Assembly (NCBI RefSeq): GCF_022919575.1
Contig: NZ_CP095071.1
Span: forward strand, 4,660,001 to 4,724,000
Source: Gracilibacillus salinarum
GTDB taxonomy: Bacteria > Bacillota > Bacilli > Bacillales > Amphibacillaceae
Reading direction: 5' to 3'
DNA length: 64,000 nt
The position numbers were made by a program, and so were the translations under genes. How positions within the stretch are numbered: position 1 is the stretch's first letter; each line of letters starts with the position of its first letter. Positions 9,166-19,150 of the stretch are shown piece by piece. The notes below the pieces were generated by a model that was not told the origin of the DNA, made no database searches, and worked only from the letters and a program-made list of their open reading frames with translations.

Positions 9166-10008
9166 TTGGCATGTGAAGCTCCTGCGCTTGATCCTATCTT
9201 TTTACAATTAGGGCCATTATCGATTTATTGGTATGGTGTTATCATCGCGTCTGGTGCCTTTTTAGGTTTGTGGATTGCGACGATGGAAGCAGATAGATTA
9301 GGTGTAAAAAAGGACTATATTGTTGATTTAGTAGTATTTGCAATCCCGATTGCTATTATTTGTGCACGGGCATATTACGTTATTTTTGAATGGGATCGCT
9401 ATGTAAATGATGCATGGTGGAAAGTATTTGCCGTCTGGGAAGGTGGTATAGCGATTCACGGGGCACTCATTGGTTCCGTCTTAACTGCCGTTATTTTCAC
9501 GCGAGTGAAGAAACTTTCGTTTTGGCAAATTGCAGATATTGCAGCTCCTAGTATTATTCTTGGACAGGCTATCGGTCGCTGGGGAAATTTCATGAACCAG
9601 GAGGCACACGGCGGTCCAATTTCCGAAGCTACATATCAGAACTTTCATCAATACTTACCAGACTTCATTATGAATCAGATGTGTATTGAAGGTACGATGT
9701 ATCATCCCACATTTCTATATGAATCTGTCTGGAACATTGCAGGATTTATCTTGTTACTAATCTTAAGAAAGTATCCTTTACGTCGAGGAGAAATGTTCTT
9801 AACCTACGTGATTTGGTATTCATTTGGCCGTTATTTCATTGAGGGTATGCGTACAGACAGCCTATACATTATCGGTGAATTACGAACTGCACAATTTATT
9901 TCGGTACTATTAATCGTCGGATCACTGATTGTTATGTTCTATCGCCGAAAAAAAGGATTAGCAGATCGAACGTATCAAGGTAAAAAAATCACACAACATA
10001 AGAAATAA
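9166..10008 (+). CDS. lgt: Prolipoprotein diacylglyceryl transferase
   Basis: Lgt attaches diacylglycerol to the lipobox cysteine of prelipoproteins in the membrane. It has about 280 aa and multiple membrane helices, with the Lgt signature [14 protein letters not shown] and the upstream [11 protein letters not shown] motif. TTG 9160 and TTG 9166 are both possible starts. The CGGAGG site at 9151-9156 has normal spacing only to TTG 9166 ([10 protein letters not shown]). It lies between hprK and ppaX as in B. subtilis. At least two lipoproteins in this window (24285 and 39083) are predicted substrates. Confidence 0.95.
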   Translation: MACEAPALDPIFLQLGPLSIYWYGVIIASGAFLGLWIATMEADRLGVKKDYIVDLVVFAIPIAIICARAYYVIFEWDRYVNDAWWKVFAVWEGGIAIHGALIGSVLTAVIFTRVKKLSFWQIADIAAPSIILGQAIGRWGNFMNQEAHGGPISEATYQNFHQYLPDFIMNQMCIEGTMYHPTFLYESVWNIAGFILLLILRKYPLRRGEMFLTYVIWYSFGRYFIEGMRTDSLYIIGELRTAQFISVLLIVGSLIVMFYRRKKGLADRTYQGKKITQHKK

Positions 10009-10046
10009 TGACAGAGCTCTTTTTTGACAGCACTTGGAGGTAAAAA

Positions 10047-10688
10047 ATGAAGATAGAAACGATATTATTTGATTTAGATGGAACATTGATCAATACGAAT
10101 GAATTAATTATTGCATCATTCGCTCATACGATTGAGAAGTTCGGCGATCGTCCGTATACAAGAGAAGAAATACTTGATTTTATCGGTCCGCCATTAATTG
10201 ACAGTATGAAAAAAGTGAATAAAGATAAAGTCGAAGATTTGATGGCGACATATCGTGAGCATAACTTAGCAAATCATGATAAATATGTGGAAGCTTATCC
10301 GACTGTAGTGGAAACTATTCAAAAACTGAAAGAAGCAGGCTATCAGTTGGGCATCGTGACAACGAAGTTGAATGACACTGCGAAATTAGGCTTGAAGATT
10401 ACCGGTATGGATCAGTTATTTGATGTATTAATAGGATTGGATGACGTAGAGAATGCCAAGCCCCATCCAGAACCAATTCTTAAGGCAATTGACCAGATAA
10501 AAGCAAACCCAATGACAACGATGATGGTGGGCGATAATTACCATGACATCGAAGCAGGTCACAATGCTGGCGTACAGACAGCAGGAGTAGCTTGGACGAT
10601 TAAAGGCAGAGAAATTTTAGAAGCACATAATCCAGACTATATGTTAGAAGAAATGAGCGATCTATTGACCATTGTTGGAGTCGAGTAA
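10047..10688 (+). CDS. ppaX: Pyrophosphatase PpaX (HAD family)
   Basis: PpaX hydrolyses the pyrophosphate formed by HprK phosphorylase activity on P-Ser-HPr. It has 213 aa with HAD motif I DLDGTLINTNE near residue 9, motif II in GIVTTKLND, and motif IV VGDNYHDIEAGHNAG near residue 160. The hprK-lgt-ppaX order is the conserved Firmicutes arrangement, which separates it from generic phosphoglycolate phosphatases of the same fold. The ribosome-binding site is TTGGAGG. Confidence 0.93.
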   Translation: MKIETILFDLDGTLINTNELIIASFAHTIEKFGDRPYTREEILDFIGPPLIDSMKKVNKDKVEDLMATYREHNLANHDKYVEAYPTVVETIQKLKEAGYQLGIVTTKLNDTAKLGLKITGMDQLFDVLIGLDDVENAKPHPEPILKAIDQIKANPMTTMMVGDNYHDIEAGHNAGVQTAGVAWTIKGREILEAHNPDYMLEEMSDLLTIVGVE

Positions 10689-10690
10689 CC

Positions 10691-11227
10691 ATGAGGAAAA
10701 CGGAACGGTACCGTGTTCATGGTCCGAATAGTTTGTGGCATGTTTATCAGACTGTCCCATTTTGGAAGGTGATTCGAAATTTCATCGTTATACAGCTTGC
10801 CAGGTATACACCTTTTCTGCAAGTGAAAAACAGTTTGTATCGTACGTTTCTTAATATGAAAGTTGGCAATCAGACAGCGTTCGGTCTTATGGTTATGCTG
10901 GACATCTTTTTTCCGGAAAAGATAAAAGTCGGTACAAATTCGGTGATCGGTTATAACACGACGATTCTTGCGCACGAATATCTGATTAAAGAGTACCGGA
11001 TTGGTGATGTAACAATAGGTAATGAAGTTATGATCGGAGCTAATTGTACGATTTTACCTGGAGTTATAATTGGCGATGGTGCAGTAGTAGCTGCTGGTAC
11101 GGTTGTATATAAGGATGTCGAAGCAGGCACATTTGTAGCAGGAAATCCAATGCGCCTAGTATATGACAGAGAACAAATGCAAGAACGCGAGTTAAAGGAT
11201 CCTTTCTTAACAAAAGCTGATGAATAA
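10691..11227 (+). CDS. Acyltransferase, hexapeptide repeat (YvoF-like)
   Basis: This 178-aa protein has left-handed beta-helix hexapeptide repeats (VGTNSVIGYNTTIL; IGDVTIGNEVMIGANCTILPGVIIGDGAVVAAGTVV read in segments) and a terminal FVAGNPMRLV typical of maltose O-acetyltransferase-type enzymes. It is the counterpart of B. subtilis YvoF, two bases after ppaX and probably in the same transcript. The acceptor substrate is unknown. Its stop codon lies in the loop of a terminator shared with the convergent panE-like gene. Confidence 0.85.
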   Translation: MRKTERYRVHGPNSLWHVYQTVPFWKVIRNFIVIQLARYTPFLQVKNSLYRTFLNMKVGNQTAFGLMVMLDIFFPEKIKVGTNSVIGYNTTILAHEYLIKEYRIGDVTIGNEVMIGANCTILPGVIIGDGAVVAAGTVVYKDVEAGTFVAGNPMRLVYDREQMQERELKDPFLTKADE

Positions 11228-11240
11228 TTCATCAGCTTTT
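11212..11240. terminator. Bidirectional terminator between yvoF and panE-like gene
   Basis: A 13-bp perfect stem AAAAGCTGATGAA/TTCATCAGCTTTT with a TAA loop has T runs on both strands. It overlaps the stop codons of both convergent genes. Confidence 0.9.
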
Positions 11241-12140
11241 TGCTTTGATAATACCATAAATCGTGTGGAGTGCAGGTACATCCAATTGATGTTTTTTTGC
11301 TATTGCGATAGCAGCCCCGTGTAAATGTTCTAATTCGAGCGGTAAGCCTTTGCGATAATCCTGATGCATGGACGAAGTTGCTTTAACTGGAAGCTGTTGA
11401 ATCGTCGCCCAGGCCTTTTCTATTCTTCTGTCTGTTAAATCTACTTTTTCAGCGATTGCAATTTGTCGCATCTCTTGAAACAGCATATTCAGCACATCTT
11501 TCGTTGCTTGATGCTTAAGCAATGGTCCGATTTCCAGCTCACTTGCAGTGGTAATTCCCGAAAATGCAGTAATAAACATATACTTATACCAGATATCAGT
11601 TAACATTTTTTCACTATATGCTGCTTGCATGTTGGCTTTCTTAGAAATTTCTTCCAGTTGCTCACATATTTGTTCTTGACCATGGTGCAAAGCACCAAAC
11701 CGAATTTCGTGAATCTCGCTCGTGTGTTCCACGTGGCCAGATTCGTCCAGTGTGGCTATAATATTTGCTAAACCACCTAGTATTTTTTCTTCTCCAAAAT
11801 GGTCAGCCAATGTCTGATAATGGGCGACACCATTCAGGATTGGTAATAAAAAGGTGTCAGGTCCTGCTAGTGTCTTTATTGTATCAAGGACGGCATCAAG
11901 ATGATAACCTTTTACTGCAATTACGATAACATCGGGTTTGACTGCCTCTTCGGCATGGATAATAGCAGAAGGTGACTGGATCTGATCATCCCCTTTGACA
12001 CTATGTAACGTAAGCCCGTGCTTATGTAATTGTTTTGCTCTCTTTTCGCGTACGATAAACTGGACATTAGCCCCTGCGCGCAGCCAACGGACACCGAAAT
12101 AACTGCCTAATGCGCCAGCACCAATGATGGCAATATTCAT
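11232..12140 (-). CDS. panE: 2-dehydropantoate 2-reductase family protein
   Basis: This is an NADPH-dependent ketopantoate reductase (PanE/ApbA family) of 302 aa. The nucleotide-binding motif is IAIIGAGALGSYFG at the N-terminus and the conserved KGYHLDAV and LPILNGVAHYQTL region lies near residue 100. The C-terminal helical domain carries SSMHQDYRKGLPLELEHLHG, typical of the family. The longest frame starts at 12188, but an AAAGGAGG site and the Rossmann motif place the start at ATG 12140. Several paralogues of this family exist in bacilli, so the pantothenate role is likely but not proven. Confidence 0.85.
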   Translation of the reverse strand: MNIAIIGAGALGSYFGVRWLRAGANVQFIVREKRAKQLHKHGLTLHSVKGDDQIQSPSAIIHAEEAVKPDVIVIAVKGYHLDAVLDTIKTLAGPDTFLLPILNGVAHYQTLADHFGEEKILGGLANIIATLDESGHVEHTSEIHEIRFGALHHGQEQICEQLEEISKKANMQAAYSEKMLTDIWYKYMFITAFSGITTASELEIGPLLKHQATKDVLNMLFQEMRQIAIAEKVDLTDRRIEKAWATIQQLPVKATSSMHQDYRKGLPLELEHLHGAAIAIAKKHQLDVPALHTIYGIIKAKS

Positions 12141-12545
12141 GACTTTTTCCTCCTTTTTATTTATCACGATGCTAAGCTCCCGCTTCAAGCTTCGAGCATC
12201 ACAAAGCAGCTAAGTAGGAGTTAACAGCCGCTAACTCCCTGATAAGTTTCGCTAATGATCAGTGGGGGCAGCCCCCCCACTTATCAAAGTCTCACTTTAT
12301 CTTACTACATGTTCGCAGGCGGACCAAAACATCTGTCATAAAAAAAGGTACTTTCATTGTATGCAAATTGTGTTATAATGCATTAGTCATCGAATTTTAT
12401 CATGGTGCTACCGTCCGTAAGATACCGTAGCAAACTTTCTTGCTATTACGGGCGTTAACACCTCAAACAAGAGAAGGGTTAGAAGCCCATTAAGCTATTA
12501 ACATTATAATTTTTTGCAGGTAAAGATAGGAGGGGAACCATAAAC
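12141..12545. other. Intergenic region with hairpins and promoter of the TPR gene
   Basis: About 400 bp without a gene. 12271-12289 forms a very GC-rich hairpin (AGTGGGGG, CAG, CCCCCCCACT type) nested in an outer TGATAAG/CTTATCA pair (12239-12296). An extended -10 promoter TGTTATAAT (12371-12379) is followed by a 150-bp leader with CTAC/GTAG and TAGCAA/TTGCTA hairpins near 12408-12460. I do not recognise a known riboswitch or T-box in it. Confidence 0.5.
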
Positions 12546-13547
12546 GTGTCAAAATCACATTCATTAGAGGGCAACATCATACCTTTCATACCAGAAGGGG
12601 ATTTTTATTTCTCAAAAGGTATTGAAGCATACCAAAAGCAAAAATTTGACCTCTCCTTAAAATGGTTTCAAAAAGCAATGGAAGAAAAGCCGGACAATCC
12701 GTTATATCAATGTCAGACATCAATTGTATATACGGAAATGGGTTCCTACCATTTGGCGAACCAGCTGTTAACAAGGGTATTAGCAAAGCAAGGTGAAGAA
12801 TATATAGATTGTTATTATTTAATTGCGAATAATTATGCGCATTTAGGTCTTTTACAAGATGCGATCAAATATGCAGAACTTTATTTAGAAAAAGCAACTG
12901 ATGGGGAATTTCGTGAAGAAGCCGCAACATTATTGGAAATGCTGGATTTCGATGATGAAGATGAGGACGACGATGATTGGACATTGGATGAAGAAGATGA
13001 TCTTCTCATGTACCAGGAAACAGCCTTCTATCATCTCGAGCGTGAAGAATGGGAAGAAGCGATTGCTGTTTTAGAAGAGATGATCACTTTGTTCCCGGAA
13101 TTTTCACAAGCCAGACATGAATATCATTATGCGCTGTTTTTCATCGGAGAACGAAACGAAGCCATTGAACGGGAAGAAAACTATTTGCAAGAGCATCCAG
13201 ATGCTTTGTTTAGTATGATGAACCTGGCCATTTTTCATGGACTTGAACAGAATAATGAAAAAAGTCATGATTATGCGAACATGCTGGAAAATATTTATCC
13301 AATTCATGAGCAGCAAAAATTACGAATTGCCGTTACTTTAACTCAAATCGGACGATATGATAAAGCACTTCCTCGATTTAAAATGTTGCATAAACCGAAG
13401 TTAAAAGGCCATCCTTCCTACTATAGATGGTATAGTACTTGTCAGTATCAATTAGGAATGAGAGCAGAGGCAGAACAATTATGGCGAGAAGGTTGTAAAC
13501 ATTTTCAGATACTAGCTGAACAAACACCTCCATGGAACGGGAATTGA
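12546..13547 (+). CDS. TPR repeat protein (YvcD-like)
   Basis: This 333-aa protein is made of tetratricopeptide repeats. Examples are FYFSKGIEAYQKQKFDLSLKWFQKA near residue 20 and a later repeat around EREEWEEAIAVLEEMITLFPEF. A very acidic linker rich in D and E separates the two blocks near residues 137-155. There is no signal peptide. It matches the position of B. subtilis yvcD upstream of trxB. TPR proteins are protein-interaction scaffolds and the partner is unknown. It starts at GTG after an AGGAGGGG site and is expressed from its own promoter with a long leader. Confidence 0.8.
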   Translation: MSKSHSLEGNIIPFIPEGDFYFSKGIEAYQKQKFDLSLKWFQKAMEEKPDNPLYQCQTSIVYTEMGSYHLANQLLTRVLAKQGEEYIDCYYLIANNYAHLGLLQDAIKYAELYLEKATDGEFREEAATLLEMLDFDDEDEDDDDWTLDEEDDLLMYQETAFYHLEREEWEEAIAVLEEMITLFPEFSQARHEYHYALFFIGERNEAIEREENYLQEHPDALFSMMNLAIFHGLEQNNEKSHDYANMLENIYPIHEQQKLRIAVTLTQIGRYDKALPRFKMLHKPKLKGHPSYYRWYSTCQYQLGMRAEAEQLWREGCKHFQILAEQTPPWNGN

Positions 13548-13600
13548 GCAGATTAGTAGACCTTTTGTACCGTCCATATCATAATAGAGAGAACAATTGA

Positions 13601-14569
<969 letters not shown>

Positions 14570-14694
14570 TCCTGTAATCTTTTCGAAATACAGACGTAAT
14601 TAGAAATTAACGCGGTTGTAACACGGACGAAACATTAATTAGATATAATGTAATTAACTAATTGACCCCCTTTTTAATAAATATAGAACTTGAC

Positions 14695-14728
14695 GGCATA
14701 GGTTTCATAACCTATGCCAATTTTTTTT
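14695..14728 (+). terminator. Rho-independent terminator downstream of trxB
   Basis: A 10-bp perfect stem GGCATAGGTT/AACCTATGCC with a TCAT loop is followed by eight T residues. Confidence 0.93.
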
Positions 14729-14817
14729 GGTGGTAGACGTCAATTTCTCCGTGTATAATAGTAAATATAATAGTTGAGTCGTTACATACTAGTAGCGAAA
14801 GCGAGGGGTGTTGTTTG

Positions 14818-15699
14818 ATGGGGAGACAAACGGATGAAATTAAATTAGTCATTATTACAGGTATGTCAGGTGCGGGAAAGACAGTAGCTGTTCAAAGTTT
14901 CGAAGATCTGGGTTATTATTGTGTCGATAACTTGCCACCAGCCCTTTTGCCGAAATTCTTGGAATTGATGAAGGATGCTACCAATACCATTCAGAAAGTA
15001 GCACTCGTCATGGATTTACGAGGAAGAGAGTTTTTTGATACACTTTTTGAAGCATTGGATGCTTTGGGACAAGAGAAGTGGCTGGAAGAACATATCCTTT
15101 TCCTGGATGCGAGTGATCATGTCTTAGTTTCTCGGTATAAAGAAACGCGTCGTTCACATCCGCTGGCACAAGATGGATTACCGTTGGAAGGAATTCATGC
15201 GGAAAGAAAAATACTGGATGAATTAAGAGGGCGTGCCCAGCATTTTATCGATACCTCTCAATTAAAACCGAAGGAACTGCGCGAAGAAATCGTACAGCGA
15301 TATAGCAAAAAAGATCAGGAAATCTTCTCGGTACACACGCTATCTTTCGGTTTCAAATATGGTTTGCCAATTGATGCAGATCTTGTCTTTGATGTTCGTT
15401 TCTTACCTAATCCACATTATGTTGAACAGATGCGCCCACTGACAGGTTTAAGTTCAGAAGTTTCATCGTACGTTTTTAAATGGTCGGATACACAGAAATT
15501 TATCGAAAAAACGATTGACCTGTTAGAATTTATGCTGCCGCAATACAAGCGGGAGGGAAAAACACAACTGGTCATTGCGATCGGCTGTACTGGCGGTCAA
15601 CATCGGTCGGTGGCAATAGCGGAACATTTAGCGAAATATTTCCAAAAAAATTATGTCACACATGTTAGTCATCGTGATATAGAGAAACGAAAGGGTTAA
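14818..15699 (+). CDS. rapZ: RNase adapter protein RapZ / YvcJ (P-loop nucleotide-binding)
   Basis: This is a RapZ/YvcJ family GTP/ATP-binding protein of 293 aa. It has Walker A GMSGAGKT near residue 16, [12 protein letters not shown] shortly after, and the C-terminal signature [19 protein letters not shown]. In E. coli RapZ controls GlmS via small RNAs. In bacilli YvcJ affects competence and its RNA role is unclear. It heads the conserved rapZ-yvcK-whiA-crh cluster. A TTG lies just upstream in frame; ATG 14818 is chosen with GCGAGGGGTG as the ribosome-binding site. The nudix gene yvcI found here in B. subtilis is missing. Confidence 0.93.
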   Translation: MGRQTDEIKLVIITGMSGAGKTVAVQSFEDLGYYCVDNLPPALLPKFLELMKDATNTIQKVALVMDLRGREFFDTLFEALDALGQEKWLEEHILFLDASDHVLVSRYKETRRSHPLAQDGLPLEGIHAERKILDELRGRAQHFIDTSQLKPKELREEIVQRYSKKDQEIFSVHTLSFGFKYGLPIDADLVFDVRFLPNPHYVEQMRPLTGLSSEVSSYVFKWSDTQKFIEKTIDLLEFMLPQYKREGKTQLVIAIGCTGGQHRSVAIAEHLAKYFQKNYVTHVSHRDIEKRKG

Positions 15700-15701
15700 T
15701 T

Positions 15702-16655
15702 ATGACATCAATGACTCCAAAAAAAATCGTCGTCATTGGCGGCGGTACAGGAATGCCAGTTATCTTACGTGGTTTAAAACAACAACCAATTGAGTTGTCA
15801 GCAATTGTCACCGTTGCAGATGATGGTGGCAGTTCCGGCCGACTCCGAACGGAAATGGAAATGCCTGCACCAGGTGATATCCGTAATGTCATTGCAGCTC
15901 TGTCAGATGTGGAACCGATGTTAATGGACCTGTTTCAGCATCGTTTCACGAAAGGCAACGGTCTTTCCGGGCATTCAATGGGAAATCTGCTTCTAGCGGC
16001 GATGACATCCGTGACAGGCGATTTCTATAATGGGATCAAGGAAATATCAAGAGTATTAAACGTTAAAGGAAATATTTATCCGATTGCGAATCAGAATATG
16101 TTCTTGCATGCTGAATATGAAGATGGTGAGGTCGTAGTAGGAGAATCCAATATTCCTAAAGCGAATAAACGAATCAAACGTGTATTCTTAAAACCAAACC
16201 CTGTGTTGCCATTACCTGAAGCAGTAACGGCAATCCATGATGCTGATTTAGTCGTGATTGCACCAGGTAGTTTGTACACCAGTACGCTTCCTAATCTGAT
16301 CGTGCCTCAGATTGGGGAAGCATTACGTGCCACGAAGGCAAAGGTTGTGTACGTCTGTAACGTGATGACACAGGCTGGTGAAACAAATCATTATACGGCA
16401 TCTGATCACGTAAAAGCAATTACTGACCACATTGGTGATGACTGTATACAGGCTGTTATTGTCCACAATCAGACAATCGCCAAAAACGTACAAATGGTTT
16501 ACGCAGAAGAGAATGCAGAACCAGTTAAATATGACCTGGACAGATTACGTGATATGGGGCTTGAGATTATTGAAGCTGATATTGTCAAGGAATTAAATCA
16601 TTCACTGCGGCACGACACGGATAAAGTAGCTAATGTGCTCTGTTCCTTAACATAA
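15702..16655 (+). CDS. yvcK: Gluconeogenesis factor YvcK / GlmR
   Basis: This is a CofD-like protein of 317 aa needed in B. subtilis for growth on gluconeogenic carbon and for peptidoglycan precursor supply (it binds UDP-GlcNAc and stimulates GlmS). It has N-terminal [16 protein letters not shown] and [13 protein letters not shown], and a central [12 protein letters not shown]. It starts two bases after the rapZ stop, so coupling is likely. Catalytic activity is not expected despite the CofD fold. Confidence 0.94.
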   Translation: MTSMTPKKIVVIGGGTGMPVILRGLKQQPIELSAIVTVADDGGSSGRLRTEMEMPAPGDIRNVIAALSDVEPMLMDLFQHRFTKGNGLSGHSMGNLLLAAMTSVTGDFYNGIKEISRVLNVKGNIYPIANQNMFLHAEYEDGEVVVGESNIPKANKRIKRVFLKPNPVLPLPEAVTAIHDADLVVIAPGSLYTSTLPNLIVPQIGEALRATKAKVVYVCNVMTQAGETNHYTASDHVKAITDHIGDDCIQAVIVHNQTIAKNVQMVYAEENAEPVKYDLDRLRDMGLEIIEADIVKELNHSLRHDTDKVANVLCSLT

Positions 16656-16695
16656 GAAAAAGCAATTTGGTGTGTGGCAGAGGGGAGGGAGAAAG

Positions 16696-17646
16696 TTGTC
16701 TTTTGCAGCAGATATAAAGAAAGAATTAACAAAGATAGAAAGTGATGATTGTTGCCAGCAAGCGGAATTAGCAGCACTGATCCGGATGAACGGTGCGATT
16801 TCCTTATCAAGAAATGCCTATTCATTGGACGTTCAAACCGAAAATGCTGCCATTGCTCGCCGGATTTACACACTAATTAAGTCTATTTATGATATACCAG
16901 TAGAGCTACTTGTGCGTAAGAAAATGAAATTAAAGAAAAACAATGTCTATATTGTACGAATGAATGAAGGAGTAAAGGAGATGCTCCAGGACCTCGAAAT
17001 TTTAGTAGAACCATTGCAATTTATTCGAACTATTTCTCCGAAATATACCGAGAAGCAATGTTGCAGACGATCCTACTTACGTGGTGCCTTTTTAGCTGGT
17101 GGCTCTGTTAACAATCCGGAAACTTCTTCTTATCATTTAGAAATATATAATTTTCATGAAGAACATAATCAATCCTTATGTGATCTTTTGAATGCCTATC
17201 ATTTACATGCGCGTATTTTGGAACGCAAAAAAGGTTTTATCACATATATTAAAGAAGCCGAAAAAATTACTGAGCTGTTGAATTACATGGGAGCACATCA
17301 AGCATTGTTCAAGTTTGAGGATGTACGGATTGTGCGTGATATGCGTAATTCTGTAAATCGCCTGGTCAATTGTGAAACAGCTAATTTGAATAAAACCATT
17401 GGTGCAGCCTTTCGACAAATGGAGAATATCCGTTTTATAGACAAGACAGTTGGGTTAGAAGCGTTACCTGATAAATTACAAGAGATTGCAAGGTTACGAA
17501 TGGAGCACCAGGATGTTTCACTGAAAGAATTGGGTGAAATGTTGTCCGGCGGGAAGATAAGTAAGTCAGGTATTAACCATCGTCTGAAAAAAATTGATCA
17601 ATTTGCTGATCAATTAAGAAATGAAGAAGTATCTAGTCAGTCATAG
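16696..17646 (+). CDS. whiA: DNA-binding protein WhiA
   Basis: WhiA has an N-terminal LAGLIDADG-like fold and a C-terminal helix-turn-helix. It is involved in cell division and chromosome segregation in bacilli. It has 316 aa. The N-terminus [13 protein letters not shown] and the region [17 protein letters not shown] are characteristic, as is the C-terminal [20 protein letters not shown]. The frame is open from 16672, but TTG 16696 directly follows the AGGGGAGGG ribosome-binding site and gives the conserved N-terminus. It is part of the rapZ-yvcK-whiA operon. Confidence 0.95.
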   Translation: MSFAADIKKELTKIESDDCCQQAELAALIRMNGAISLSRNAYSLDVQTENAAIARRIYTLIKSIYDIPVELLVRKKMKLKKNNVYIVRMNEGVKEMLQDLEILVEPLQFIRTISPKYTEKQCCRRSYLRGAFLAGGSVNNPETSSYHLEIYNFHEEHNQSLCDLLNAYHLHARILERKKGFITYIKEAEKITELLNYMGAHQALFKFEDVRIVRDMRNSVNRLVNCETANLNKTIGAAFRQMENIRFIDKTVGLEALPDKLQEIARLRMEHQDVSLKELGEMLSGGKISKSGINHRLKKIDQFADQLRNEEVSSQS

Positions 17647-17659
17647 TTGTGTTGAAATT

Positions 17660-17702
17660 AACTTCTGCGGGATATAAACCGCCCGTCATTCCGCAGAAGT
17701 TT
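17660..17702 (+). terminator. Possible terminator after whiA
   Basis: AACTTCTGCGG pairs with CCGCAGAAGTT across a 20-base loop and is followed by a weak T-rich stretch. It is less canonical than the other terminators in the window. Confidence 0.6.
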
Positions 17703-17749
17703 ACCTTTTGGAAATCTTGTTGCTTGCATAATAGGAATAATATGGGTTA

Positions 17750-17781
17750 TGTTATAATAAGATAAAATGATAACGCTTACT
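17750..17781 (+). promoter_or_regulatory. crh promoter (extended -10) with overlapping cre-like site
   Basis: An extended -10 TGTTATAAT ends at 17758. At 17768-17781 the sequence TGATAACGCTTACT matches the CcpA cre consensus at about 12 of 14 positions. It lies around the start of transcription, where CcpA binding usually represses. No good -35 is visible. Confidence 0.6.
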
Positions 17782-17799
17782 TTTCGGGAGGGGTAAATC

Positions 17800-18057
17800 A
17801 TGTTAGAGAAAGAAATTGTCATTGGGGTAGAACCAGGTTTACAAGCAAGACCAGCAGCTCAATTTGTGCAGAAAGCAAACAGTTTTACGTCTGAAATTTT
17901 TGTGGAGAAAGAAAACAGACAGATTAATGCAAAAAGCATCATGGGTTTAATGAGTTTAGCGTTATCAAAAGGAAGCAGTATTAAAATTATTACCGATGGA
18001 AGTGATGAACAAGAAGCACTGGCTGAGTTATCAGCATTTGCAGAAGGATCTAAATAA
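17800..18057 (+). CDS. crh: Catabolite repression HPr-like protein Crh
   Basis: This 85-aa HPr paralogue acts only in regulation. The PTS phosphorylation site His15 is replaced by Gln (GLQARPAA), while the HprK site Ser46 is kept (AKSIMGLMS). P-Ser-Crh is a CcpA corepressor. The true HPr in this window (45046-45315) keeps His15, which confirms the distinction. The gene follows whiA as in B. subtilis but has its own promoter and a cre-like site. Confidence 0.96.
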   Translation: MLEKEIVIGVEPGLQARPAAQFVQKANSFTSEIFVEKENRQINAKSIMGLMSLALSKGSSIKIITDGSDEQEALAELSAFAEGSK

Positions 18058-18060
18058 GAA

Positions 18061-18089
18061 AAACCGGGCTTTCAATTGCCCGGCTTTAA
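18061..18089 (+). terminator. Terminator after crh
   Basis: AACCGGGC and GCCCGG form a hairpin with an 8-base loop and a short T run, three bases after the crh stop. Confidence 0.75.
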
Positions 18090-18102
18090 CGAATGGAAGT
18101 AG

Positions 18103-18290
18103 ATATACAACTACCTATAATACGTATTATAGGTAGTACTTTCTGACTTTGATAGATTTCATCAGTGTAACAAAGCTTCGGAAATAGGCTCCGCAGTAAG
18201 TGAAGTGGTTGGCTGGAGCGGTATGCAAGCACTAGAAACATTTCAAAATTACCACTGAGCAGTTAACATAATACGTATTATAAGAACTCC
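18103..18290. repeat. TIR element, short internally deleted copy
   Basis: Both inverted ends are present (CCTATAATACGTATTAT at 18114-18130 and CATAATACGTATTATAAG at 18267-18284) but almost all of the two interior lobes is gone. Only short pieces resembling GGAAATAGGCTCCGC and GAAGTGGTTGG remain. At about 170 bp it is a deletion derivative of the copy A family. Confidence 0.8.
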
Positions 18291-18441
18291 TCTTAATATT
18301 CAGTATGATCACTATCATGACTGTACATAAATGCTTTTTTCTTTATTAAGAAAATCGTTCCTAATGAAAGGAACGATTACATGGCTAATTAAAGTTATAA
18401 TGTAAAACTTACAGGTTACTATAAGTTGTATGAAATATTTC
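18291..18441. other. Intergenic region, nothing assigned
   Basis: The only visible structure is an AATCGTTCC/GGAACGATT hairpin at 18352-18376, possibly a terminator for the minus-strand gene that follows. Confidence 0.4.
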
Positions 18442-18648
18442 TTAAACAGATGTCCGTGCAGCTTTAAAATGAGGAATTAGACTAAATGCCCCCGCAGCGA
18501 CTGCGATTGCTAACATCCAAGTAAAGGTGTTCGGTAATGGTAGTACGTTACATAGTGACATGACGATAACGATTGCTAATGCTAATATAATTGATGTCAG
18601 GCGCAATGTCTGACTAAGTAATTTTCTTTTTTTCCATGAATAATTCAT
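18442..18648 (-). CDS. Small membrane protein, unknown
   Basis: This 68-aa hypothetical protein begins MNYSWKKRKLLSQTLRLT with a basic N-terminus, then has two hydrophobic helices (IILALAIVIVMSLCNVL and WMLAIAVAAGAFSLI). The start is chosen at ATG 18648 because a perfect AGGAGG lies 8 bases upstream on the minus strand; the open frame itself begins at 18705. No family is recognised. Confidence 0.65.
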   Translation of the reverse strand: MNYSWKKRKLLSQTLRLTSIILALAIVIVMSLCNVLPLPNTFTWMLAIAVAAGAFSLIPHFKAARTSV

Positions 18649-18777
18649 TGTAAACCTCCTGTTAATACAGAATATATTTACCACTTTTTGTGGATTGTTA
18701 AACATAAAATAATTCCTCAGGGTTAATCATGGATTCCACAGCATTATATTGATATACTATTTTCGAGGTGATAGCAA

Positions 18778-18921
18778 ATGAATCTGAAATCAATTGCTAA
18801 AAAAGGCGCAAAAGCGTGGATGAATATGGACCAAGGAAAAAAAGATAAAATAAAGCGCGAAGTTAGTAAAAAGGTTAAAAATAAATCAGCTAATAAGATG
18901 ATGAAAAAATTTTTCAAATAA
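18778..18921 (+). CDS. Small basic protein (47 aa), unknown
   Basis: This is a short ORF. It encodes a highly basic 47-residue protein starting MNLKSIAKKGAKAW and ending KKFFK, with 19 lysines or arginines by my reading. Support comes from a good ribosome-binding site GAGGTGAT 7 bases before the ATG and a canonical terminator right after it. It could be a nucleic-acid binding or membrane-active peptide, but no function can be assigned. Confidence 0.6.
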   Translation: MNLKSIAKKGAKAWMNMDQGKKDKIKREVSKKVKNKSANKMMKKFFK

Positions 18922-18941
18922 TTTTCCTGGACAGTCTTACC

Positions 18942-18976
18942 AACACTAAGATTTAAATTGATCTTAGTGTTTTTAT
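18942..18976 (+). terminator. Terminator after the small basic ORF
   Basis: An 11-bp perfect stem AACACTAAGAT/ATCTTAGTGTT with an 8-base loop is followed by TTTTATTT. Confidence 0.85.
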
Positions 18977-19150
18977 TTGTAATCAATACGTTGGTATTCC
19001 ATCAGCTTTTTACTCCAATTAGTTCTAAAACTGAATTATAAAATACACAAAAAAATAAATACATAAAAAGGCTTAGAAAAGAAAAAAATATGTTATAACC
19101 TTATAATACAATTGGTGTTGATTTTAAAATAAATTAGAGGAGTGTTAGGT

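Noticed and set aside
12380..12480. T-box or other amino-acid riboswitch before the TPR gene
   Set aside because: No T-box sequence (TGGNACCGCG) or known aptamer core is present, and the downstream gene is not a synthetase or transporter.
18744..18986. An 80-codon minus-strand frame opposite the small basic ORF
   Set aside because: It has no ribosome-binding site, and the plus-strand ORF has both a good site and a terminator.
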